A model generated the notes under the pieces. That model did not search any database and was not told where the DNA came from. It worked only from the letters and a program-made list of their open reading frames with translations. Shown one piece after another: positions 1 to 5,513 of a DNA stretch of 8,316 nt. Numbering within the stretch: position 1 is the stretch's first letter; each line of letters opens with the position of its first letter. The stretch is taken from assembly GCA_946480485.1 (NCBI GenBank), contig CAMLJW010000225.1:1-8316 (forward strand), given 5' to 3'. A program made the translations under genes and the position numbers. The stretch comes from an uncultured Streptomyces sp. (lineage in GTDB: Bacteria > Actinomycetota > Actinomycetes > Streptomycetales > Streptomycetaceae).

Positions 1-75
1 CAGCCACACCAAGATCATCTCACCCGTGACCAGCAGTTACGGGACAACCCTTAGGGTGCGTTTCGAAAGTACTGG
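1..75. mobile_element. Probable terminal end of the IS5-family element (outer boundary uncertain)
   Basis: This non-coding stretch lies just outside the stop codon of the transposase remnant. A sequence beginning GGGTGCGTTTCGAAAG at 54 has the look and spacing of an IS5-family terminal inverted repeat, and TTA at 51-53 could be the target triplet. To its left, positions 38-50 (TACGGGACAACCC) resemble, from memory, the tips of other actinomycete insertion sequences, so two elements may abut here. The matching opposite end is not in the window, so the boundary is inferred only from position and appearance. Confidence 0.35.
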
Positions 76-360
76 TCATAGCCACTCGTTGATAGCTGCG
101 ACCAGCACGGTCGCCTGGTAGCGGACGGCGAGCTTCTCGTATCGCGTGGCGACCGCGCGGTGGCGCTTGAGGCGATTGATGCCGCACTCCACCGCATGGC
201 GTTCCTTGTAGTCGCTCTTGTCGAACTTCGGCGGCCGGCCACCGTGCGAACCGCGTTTCTTGCGGTTGGCTATCTGGTCGCGCTTCTCCGGGAGCGTGGC
301 TTCGGACCGGGTGACGCGGATCGGCGGGCCGGTGCCGCGCGACGGCGACGGCGATCGCAT
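76..360 (-). pseudogene. IS5-family transposase, C-terminal remnant
   Basis: This is the last part of a DDE transposase of the IS5 family. The visible peptide has the family's basic segment ([16 protein letters not shown]), then [30 protein letters not shown] split across the usual C-terminal helices, and ends AINEWL. The Glu of the AVEC stretch is the likely third catalytic acid. The N-terminal half, including the Asp residues, is missing. The segment that should lie between the [10 protein letters not shown] and [11 protein letters not shown] stretches, normally a 'DKAYSS' region of about 20-25 residues, also appears deleted. The frame meets a stop at 391-393. The product would be inactive without a partner copy. 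The assignment to a transposase is secure; the internal deletion is judged against remembered family sequences. Confidence 0.85.
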
Positions 361-402
361 GCACGCGCCCTGAAGTCCGGGGGTCCAGGATCAGCGCCCC
401 CC

Positions 403-555
403 GGAATCGCCCGTGCCTGCGGTGTCGACTTCGACCTGCGGCGTGACGAGCCCTACCTGGCGTACGGGAAGCTTCAGGACAGCCTGAAGGTCGTCACGCG
501 CGACGAGGGCGACTGCCTCACCCGCTTCGAGTGCCTCCTGGCGCAGACCGAGGTC
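403..555 (+). pseudogene. nuoD-like (NADH-quinone oxidoreductase subunit D) fragment
   Basis: About 51 codons read [20 protein letters not shown] followed by a stretch with [20 protein letters not shown]. The '[17 protein letters not shown]' and 'RxEGDxxARFE' signatures are typical of the C-terminal region of the 49-kDa/NuoD subunit of complex I, especially the second NuoD-type proteins of Streptomyces. Nothing upstream or downstream continues the match: the left side is transposase debris, and after about 555 the peptide no longer resembles NuoD. It has no plausible start of its own, and an intact NuoD is several hundred residues. It is best read as a stranded gene fragment left by rearrangement. 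Confidence 0.6.
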
Positions 556-640
556 CACACCTACGCGTGGACCGAGAACCCGCTCGGCATCAGCGGCTAC
601 CACCTGGTCAGCAGGAAAGCATTCAGCGGGGCTCACTATC
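556..640 (+). other. Unidentified stretch, possibly debris of a third gene
   Basis: The reading frame of the nuoD fragment stays open and encodes [19 protein letters not shown] before losing any gene-like character near 640. The GC-rich wobble positions suggest former coding DNA, but I do not recognise the family. No ribosome binding site or start supports an independent gene. Together with 361-402 this completes a gap of about 400 bp (361-766) with no intact gene. Confidence 0.25.
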
Positions 641-766
641 CGCTACCAACGCGCCGATGTCACCCAGCGCGCCCCCAAGACATCGGAGAAGCGGCAATAT
701 CGCTGTTTTGCCTGGGCATGGTCTCGCTGTTCGCATATGACGACACGACGAGGCGAGGTGAGTGAC
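620..766 (+). promoter_or_regulatory. Putative promoter/operator region of the biosynthetic operon
   Basis: This is the only clearly AT-richer stretch upstream of the six-gene run. It contains a perfect inverted repeat, CCGATGTC (654-661) and GACATCGG (679-686), with a 17-nt spacer. It also has a direct repeat TCGCTGTT at 700-707 and 724-731, and loosely promoter-like elements (TTGCCT at 708-713, CATATG at 734-739) whose 20-nt spacing is longer than ideal. A ribosome binding site, GAGGTG at 755-760, precedes the ATG at 767 by 6 nt. The inverted repeat may be an operator for a dimeric repressor encoded elsewhere. The exact transcription start cannot be read from the sequence. Confidence 0.45.
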
Positions 767-1768
767 ATGGCCCAGGCCGCTACGGAGCGTGTGCTGCGGG
801 AGTTGGAGCCGTCGGCCGAGCGGCTGGTGCGGCGGCATCTGGAGGCGGCGCGGGACTGGCTGCCGCATCAGTTCGTGCCGTGGAGCGCGGCGCGCGACTT
901 CGACGGGCCGCTGGAGGGGGCGGCCTGGACGGCGGAGCAGTCGGCGCTGCCGCAGACCGTGCGGGACGCGCTGATCGTCAACCTCCTCACCGAGGACAAC
1001 CTCCCGAGCTACCACCTCCTGATCGCGACGCGGCTGGGACGGGACGGCGCCTGGGGGACCTGGGTCCACCGGTGGACGGCCGAGGAGGACCGCCACTCGG
1101 CCGTGCTGCGGGCCTTCGTCCACGCCCGTCGTGCCGTCGACCCCGTGCTCCTTGAAGAGTTGCGGATGCGGCACGTGGCAGTCGGGTACCGCAACGACGC
1201 GCCGACGCTGCTGCATCTGCTGGCCTATCTCACGGTCCAGGAGCTGGCGACCCGGCAGGCCCACCGCAACACCGGTGCGGCGTGCGGCGACCCCGTGGGT
1301 GAGGCGCTGATGGCCCGGATCGCGGCCGACGAGAACCTGCACATGCTCTTCTACCGGGGGCTGTTCGCCGACGCGTTGCAGGTGTTCCCCGACGAGGCGA
1401 TGGTCGCGCTGACCGACGTACTAAACGACTTCAGCATGCCCGGGTTCGGTATCCCGGGCTTCCGGGCGCGGGCCGCGCGGATCGCGGCAGCGGGCATCTT
1501 CAACCTCGACGTCCACCGGGAGTACGTGGTCCTGCCGCTGATGCGAGCCCTCGGCGTGATGACACTGCCCGGGCTCGGCCCGACCGGCCGGCAGGCACAG
1601 GAACGGCTCGGACGGTACCTGGAACAGCTGGAGGAGCAGGCGCTGCGCACGCGCCGGCTCTGTGCACGCACGCATGAACGCGGGCGAGGTGCCCGCTCAT
1701 TGACCACTCGATTAGGAGACACGGAATGGAACAACCCGCACTTCCCGAACCGCTCATCGTCCTGGTGA
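767..1768 (+). CDS. Acyl-ACP desaturase (soluble di-iron, FA_desaturase_2 family)
   Basis: This 333-residue protein is expected to be a cytosolic enzyme that inserts a cis double bond into an ACP-bound fatty acyl chain using O2 and reduced ferredoxin. All di-iron ligands of the stearoyl-ACP desaturase fold are in order: Glu76 (TEDN), Glu107/His110 (EEDRH), Glu159 (TVQE) and Glu189/His192 (DENLH). ATG 767 is preferred because GAGGTG lies 6 nt upstream; an in-frame ATG at 737 would add ten unconvincing residues. The last 30 or so residues form an Arg-rich, low-complexity tail that runs 43 bp into the ACP gene and contains a rare TTA codon (Leu316, 1712-1714). The ACP gene next door is the natural substrate carrier. 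Desaturation position and chain length cannot be read from sequence. Mycobacterial DesA-type proteins are the nearest bacterial comparison. Confidence 0.9.
   Translation: MAQAATERVLRELEPSAERLVRRHLEAARDWLPHQFVPWSAARDFDGPLEGAAWTAEQSALPQTVRDALIVNLLTEDNLPSYHLLIATRLGRDGAWGTWVHRWTAEEDRHSAVLRAFVHARRAVDPVLLEELRMRHVAVGYRNDAPTLLHLLAYLTVQELATRQAHRNTGAACGDPVGEALMARIAADENLHMLFYRGLFADALQVFPDEAMVALTDVLNDFSMPGFGIPGFRARAARIAAAGIFNLDVHREYVVLPLMRALGVMTLPGLGPTGRQAQERLGRYLEQLEEQALRTRRLCARTHERGRGARSLTTRLGDTEWNNPHFPNRSSSW
1714..1719 (+). promoter_or_regulatory. Ribosome binding site of the ACP gene, abutting a TTA codon
   Basis: AGGAGA lies 6 nt before the ATG at 1726 and fixes the ACP start. It sits inside the 3' end of the desaturase gene, and its first A is the last base of that gene's TTA codon (1712-1714). 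A ribosome pausing at that codon would cover this site. Confidence 0.75.
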
Positions 1769-1974
1769 CCAACCATCTGGACGTGAAAGTGGCCCCCGGC
1801 GAGCTCTCCGCCGCGACGACGCTCGAAAGCCTCGGCATGGACTCGCTGTCGCTGATGGAACTCACGGTGGCGGCAGAACAGGAGTACGGGATCATCCTGC
1901 CCGAGGAGGCCGCCGACCTCGACGCCTCCTGCACGCTCGGTGACGTGGCTCAGGTGTTCCGCCATGCGTCCTGA
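1726..1974 (+). CDS. Acyl carrier protein
   Basis: This 82-residue acidic protein is the usual size for a free-standing ACP. The motif LGMDSLSLMEL places the phosphopantetheine attachment site at Ser40. Helix II follows (LMELTVAAEQEYG) with its Glu/Asp-rich face, then the third-helix region and a final ALCP-like amphipathic helix (LGDVAQVFRH). A phosphopantetheinyl transferase encoded elsewhere would activate it. It starts 43 bp inside the desaturase gene and its stop overlaps the ketosynthase start by 11 bp, so all three are likely made together. Its position between a desaturase and a ketosynthase suggests it is a dedicated carrier for the lipid chain of this pathway rather than the housekeeping fatty acid ACP. 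Confidence 0.93.
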   Translation: MEQPALPEPLIVLVTNHLDVKVAPGELSAATTLESLGMDSLSLMELTVAAEQEYGIILPEEAADLDASCTLGDVAQVFRHAS

Positions 1975-3187
1975 GATCGCGGTCACCGGGCTGGGGCTGG
2001 TCACCCCGGCGGGACACACGGTGGAGGACAACTGGGCCGGTCTGTGCGAGGGCCGATCACTGGCCACACGGGACCCGGGACTCGATGGGTTACCGGTCGA
2101 CTTCTCCTGCCAGGTGCCGGACTTCGACGCCGAGCGTGAGCTGGGCCGGTCGTACGCGCTCAGGGTGGACCGGTTCATCCAGTTCGCCCTGGTCGCCGCG
2201 CGGCGCGCCGTCTCCCATGCCGGCCTCGACCCCCGTACCTGGCGCGGCGAGCGCGTGGGAGTCCTCCTGGGGGTCTCCTCCAACAGCCTCGACACGTATC
2301 TGCCGGAGTTCCGCCACCTCGGCGAAGACAGGGCGGACCGGGTTTCGCGGCTCACGCTGCCGCGCAGCATGCTGAGCATGCCCGCCGGTGAGGTCGGGAT
2401 CGACCTGGGCGCGCGCGGCCCCAACTTCGCACCGAGCAGCGCCTGCGCCTCGGGGGCGACGGCGATCGGGGTGGCACGGGACCTGCTGCTGTCGGGGGCG
2501 TGCGACGTGGTGCTGGCGGGCGGCAGCGAATCCGCCCGGTCCCGCATGATGGCCACCTGCTTCGCGCGGCTGCGGGCCCTGTCCCGGCGCCGGGAGGACC
2601 CGGGCCGGGCGAGCCGGCCGTTCGACGCGGCTCGGGACGGATTCGTCCTCGGCGAAGGCGCCGCCGTCCTCGTCATGGAACGCCTGTCCGACGCCCGCGC
2701 GCGCCGGGCCGAGGTGCTGGCCCGGCTGAGCGGGTACGGAGCCAGTGCCGACGCCCACCACCCCATCGCCCCGCACCCCGAGGGCGACGGCGCGGCCCGC
2801 GCCATCACCGCGGCCCTGGAAGACGCGGGGTGCAAGTCGCAGGACGTCGGCCTCGTCAACGCGCACGGCACCTCCACCCGGCTGAACGACGCCACCGAGG
2901 CCGCAGCGCTGACGCAGGTCTTCGGTGACCGCGTCCCGCCCGTCACCGCAGCCAAGGGAGTGATCGGCCACGCGCTCGGGGCCGCCGGGGCGATCCAGGC
3001 GGCATACACGGTCCTCGCGCTGCGCCACGGGGCGGTCCCGCCGGTGGCGAACTTCGAGCGCCAGGACGGAGACCACCCGCTCAACGTCGTAGCCGGGCAG
3101 CCCCGCCCGACGGCCGCGGACGTGGGACTCAGCTGCTCCTACGGATTCGGCGGGCAGAACGCGGTCCTGCTGTTCACGGCTGCCTGA
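1964..3187 (+). CDS. Beta-ketoacyl-ACP synthase II (FabF/KAS II-type ketosynthase)
   Basis: This 407-residue condensing enzyme is full length for FabF. It would join malonyl-ACP to an acyl-ACP with loss of CO2. The catalytic triad is complete: Cys161 in SACASGA, His301 in NAHGTST and His336 in KGVIGHALGAAG, with the conserved Lys331. The SRPFDAARDGFVLGEGA stretch (residues 217-233) is typical of the family. The C-terminal gate loop reads CSYGFGGQN, so Tyr393 aligns with the gating Phe of FabF (Phe400 in E. coli). ATG 1964 follows AGGTG at 1952-1956 and gives the proper N-terminus (MRPEIAVTGLGLVTPAG). Leu43 is a TTA codon at 2090-2092. No reductase or dehydratase lies nearby, so any full elongation cycle would borrow enzymes from primary fatty acid synthesis. 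Its likely role is to extend or set the length of the acyl chain before type III PKS action. Confidence 0.92.
   Translation: MRPEIAVTGLGLVTPAGHTVEDNWAGLCEGRSLATRDPGLDGLPVDFSCQVPDFDAERELGRSYALRVDRFIQFALVAARRAVSHAGLDPRTWRGERVGVLLGVSSNSLDTYLPEFRHLGEDRADRVSRLTLPRSMLSMPAGEVGIDLGARGPNFAPSSACASGATAIGVARDLLLSGACDVVLAGGSESARSRMMATCFARLRALSRRREDPGRASRPFDAARDGFVLGEGAAVLVMERLSDARARRAEVLARLSGYGASADAHHPIAPHPEGDGAARAITAALEDAGCKSQDVGLVNAHGTSTRLNDATEAAALTQVFGDRVPPVTAAKGVIGHALGAAGAIQAAYTVLALRHGAVPPVANFERQDGDHPLNVVAGQPRPTAADVGLSCSYGFGGQNAVLLFTAA
2090..2092 (+). promoter_or_regulatory. TTA leucine codon (possible bldA-dependent control point)
   Basis: Codon 43 of the ketosynthase is TTA. In Streptomyces this codon is rare and is read by the bldA leucyl-tRNA, which accumulates late in growth. 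Its presence early in a biosynthetic gene suggests that production is tied to development. Apart from the TTA in the tail of the desaturase gene, I saw no other in-frame TTA in the six genes. Confidence 0.6.
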
Positions 3188-3305
3188 GCCCGAAGACCGG
3201 GGACCGGTGGCGGTACCTTCCCGCTCGAACCAGTTCGAACGTCACCGATCCCGCTCAACACGAGCCATCCCACATGTGGTGCACGGAAGGGACGACGGAA
3301 GACGG
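3188..3305 (+). promoter_or_regulatory. Possible internal promoter/operator before the MMPL gene
   Basis: This 118-bp gap is the only real interruption in the six-gene run. It holds a hyphenated palindrome TCGAAC-CA-GTTCGA (3225-3238) and a 10-bp palindrome CCACATGTGG (3270-3279). A ribosome binding site, GGAAG at 3297-3301, precedes ATG 3306. The gap could carry a second promoter for the export, PKS and methyltransferase genes. I see no convincing -35/-10 pair and no terminator. Confidence 0.4.
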
Positions 3306-5513
3306 ATGAGACTCGACTCAGGTACGAAAGGCGTGCGGCGGAGGGCCTGGGCGGTCGTCGCGGCCGCGCTGCTGGCGGCGGCGTGCGCCGCGCTACTGGT
3401 GCCATGGGCGCTGTCGGCGTTGAGCACCGGTGGGGCGGTCGCCACCGGAACCGAGGCGGAGCGCGCCCGGCGGACGGCTGAGCGGCTGGGCGTGCCCTCG
3501 CCCGATCTCGTGCTCGCGGTGTCGGCGGAAACCAACGGCGAGGACGGGGCCGGCAAAGGCGACGCCGCCGCGGCGGCACCCGTCCGGGACGGGACCAGGG
3601 CCGTGCTGGCGACGCTGACCCGGCGGCGGGACGTACGGACGGCATGGTCCGAGGAGACGACCGGCGACCCGTGGCTGCGGTCGAAGGACGGCCGGGCCCT
3701 GCTGGTCGGCCTGCGGCTGAAGGGAACCGACAAGGAACGCAAGGAGACGGCCCCCGAGGCGGTGGCCGCCGCCCGCCGGGCCGCCCCCGGCCTGCGGGTG
3801 GAGCCCAGCGGCGAGGTGTGGGCCAACCGGGAGATCGACGAGACCATCGAGCGCGACCTGCGCCGGGCCGAACTGCTGGCCGCGCCGGCTCTCTTCGTCC
3901 TGCTCGTCTTCGCCTACAGGTCGGTGGTCTCCGCGCTGCTGCCCGTGGCCGTGGCCGTCCTCGCCGTCGGCTGCACCCTTCCGGTGCTGGGGCTGCTGGC
4001 GCAGGTGACCGACATCTCCCGGCCCGCTCTGAGCGCCGCCGCCGCGGTCGGTCTCGGCCTGGCCGTCGACTACAGCCTCTTCCTGCTGAGCCGGGTGCGG
4101 GAGGAGACCTCGCGGGGCGCGGACCTGGAGGCGGCGCTGGCTGCGGCCCGCCGCTCCGCAGGCCACTCGGTGGTGTTCTCGGCCGCCGCCGTCACCGTCT
4201 GCCTCGCCACCGCCCTGCTGGTGCCGGTGCCCATGCTGCGCGGGCTGTCCCTCGCCGGCATGGTCGTCACCGTGCTGGCGGCGATCGTCGCGCTGACGGT
4301 GCTGCCCGCCTGTCTACGGCTGCTGGGTTCCCGGGCGCAGGCCGGGGACCCCCTGGCGCGATGGCGGCGTACGCGTACGGGGGATGGAAGCCTGTTCTGG
4401 CGGCGTACGGCCGCGGCGGTCACCCTACGGCCGCTCCTGACCGGAGCCCTGGCAGTCGTCGTACTGGCCCTGCTGGCCGTGCCGTTCGCGCATGCGCGGC
4501 TGGGTCTGGTGGACGAACGGACGCTGCCGCCGTCCGCTGCGGCGGCCGCCGCAGCGGACCATGTGCGCACCGGGTTCGCCGTGCCGCCGGAGCGACTTCT
4601 CACCGTCGTCGTCACCGGACCCCGGGCCAGGGACGGGGCGAAGGCGTACGCCGGTGAACTCGCCCGTGTGCCTGGTGTCTCCGGCGTACGCGTGGCGCGG
4701 CCCGCTCCGCCGGAGGGGGCGGCTCTCTCCGGTAGTGGTCCCGCCGGGCCACGGAGCGGCTCGGCCGTGCTGCTGGTGGCGTCCTCCGCCGCCCTCGACA
4801 CACCGGAGGCGGACGCGGTCGTCGATGCGGTGCGGGACGTGCCCGCGCCCGGAACCGCCGTGGTGGGCGGGCGGGCCGCCGACGTCACCGACACCGCGGA
4901 CGCGGTCCGCGACGCCCTGCCCCTGTGCGGGCTGCTACTGGCCTTGACTCTCACGGTGCTGCTCGGCTTCTACACCCGCAGTGTGGTCGCGCCGCTGAAG
5001 GCGCTGGCCGTGGCCGCCGTCAGCCTCGGCGCGAGCCTCGGTGTGATCGTCGTCCTCTTCCAGTACGGCCATGGCGGCGCGGTCCTGGGCGACTTCACCG
5101 TCACCGGCTCGCTTGACGCCTCCATACTCCTGTTCGTCCTCTTCATCACCCTCGCCCTGTCGGTGGACTACGAGGTGTTCCTCCTGGGCCGTATCCGCGA
5201 GGAGTACGACCGCTGCGGCGACAACCGCTCCTCGATCATCGACGGCATCGCCCGCACCGGCCGGCTGATGACCTCCGCCGCGGCCGCGGTGGCGATCTCC
5301 ACCGCCGCCATGGGCACCTCCGACGTCACACTGCTCAAGTTCATCGGCATCGGTGTCGCACTCGGCGCGCTCGTGGACGCCGTACTGGTGCGCGGTGTCC
5401 TCGTGCCGGCCGTCATGGCGGCCCTCGGCCCGGCCAACTGGTGGCGGCCGGCCTTCGTCCGTGTCCCCCTGTCGAATTCCGCACGTACTCAGAAGGCGGA
5501 GGCCGAGCAATGA
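3306..5513 (+). CDS. MMPL-family (RND superfamily) lipid transporter
   Basis: This 735-residue inner-membrane protein is expected to use the proton gradient to move a lipid product out of the cytoplasm. The architecture is a duplicated RND fold. TM1 lies near 14-36, followed by a first external domain to about 188. TM2-TM6 span about 189-340, a cytoplasmic linker and TM7 (about 376-396) follow, then a second external domain to about 537, and TM8-TM12 run to about 707. The paired Asp-Tyr residues of the MmpL proton relay are present: Asp255-Tyr256 in AVDYSLFLLSR and Asp621-Tyr622 in SVDYEVFLLGR. ATG 3306 is chosen because GGAAG lies 4 nt upstream and the N-terminus then begins with a short basic segment before TM1. 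The second external domain begins with a run of seven Ala (411-417) encoded by a perfect 28-bp palindrome. Its stop overlaps the PKS start (ATGA), suggesting that it exports that enzyme's product. Substrate choice is inferred from context. Confidence 0.92.
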   Translation: MRLDSGTKGVRRRAWAVVAAALLAAACAALLVPWALSALSTGGAVATGTEAERARRTAERLGVPSPDLVLAVSAETNGEDGAGKGDAAAAAPVRDGTRAVLATLTRRRDVRTAWSEETTGDPWLRSKDGRALLVGLRLKGTDKERKETAPEAVAAARRAAPGLRVEPSGEVWANREIDETIERDLRRAELLAAPALFVLLVFAYRSVVSALLPVAVAVLAVGCTLPVLGLLAQVTDISRPALSAAAAVGLGLAVDYSLFLLSRVREETSRGADLEAALAAARRSAGHSVVFSAAAVTVCLATALLVPVPMLRGLSLAGMVVTVLAAIVALTVLPACLRLLGSRAQAGDPLARWRRTRTGDGSLFWRRTAAAVTLRPLLTGALAVVVLALLAVPFAHARLGLVDERTLPPSAAAAAAADHVRTGFAVPPERLLTVVVTGPRARDGAKAYAGELARVPGVSGVRVARPAPPEGAALSGSGPAGPRSGSAVLLVASSAALDTPEADAVVDAVRDVPAPGTAVVGGRAADVTDTADAVRDALPLCGLLLALTLTVLLGFYTRSVVAPLKALAVAAVSLGASLGVIVVLFQYGHGGAVLGDFTVTGSLDASILLFVLFITLALSVDYEVFLLGRIREEYDRCGDNRSSIIDGIARTGRLMTSAAAAVAISTAAMGTSDVTLLKFIGIGVALGALVDAVLVRGVLVPAVMAALGPANWWRPAFVRVPLSNSARTQKAEAEQ
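4532..4559. repeat. Perfect 28-bp palindrome inside the MMPL gene
   Basis: Positions 4532-4545 (GTCCGCTGCGGCGG) are followed with no spacer by their exact reverse complement at 4546-4559. The centre is GCGGCCGC. In the protein it encodes the end of SAAAAAAAD (residues 410-418). Both strands could fold into a very stable GC-rich hairpin. It may be only a by-product of alanine codon choice, or it may affect mRNA structure. Confidence 0.9.
5498..5502 (+). promoter_or_regulatory. Ribosome binding site of the type III PKS gene
   Basis: A perfect GGAGG lies 7 nt before ATG 5510, inside the last codons of the MMPL gene. It decides the start against the upstream in-frame start at 5441 and suggests strong independent initiation in addition to coupling through the ATGA overlap. 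Confidence 0.8.

Noticed and set aside
160..765. A 201-codon plus-strand frame from the transposase region to the desaturase start.
   Set aside because: Its first 65 codons are antisense to transposase sequence, and only the middle matches a NuoD piece. It is a chain of fragments, not one gene.
1697..1768. A possible programmed frameshift joining the desaturase to the ACP through the 43-bp overlap.
   Set aside because: The ACP has its own good ribosome binding site and start, no slippery heptamer is evident, and a free ACP of normal size results.
1351..3084. A 577-codon open frame on the minus strand across the desaturase, ACP and ketosynthase genes.
   Set aside because: It mirrors the codon positions of genes with intact catalytic motifs, its peptide is low-complexity Arg/Ser/Ala, and it has no recognisable domain. 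This is a normal by-product of high GC.
4362..4409. A 12-bp direct repeat (TGGCGGCGTACG at 4362 and 4398) and a 12-bp palindrome CGTACGCGTACG at 4368-4379 in the MMPL gene.
   Set aside because: Both fall in codons for a repeated basic WRRT motif of the cytoplasmic linker and are explained by the protein sequence and GC bias.
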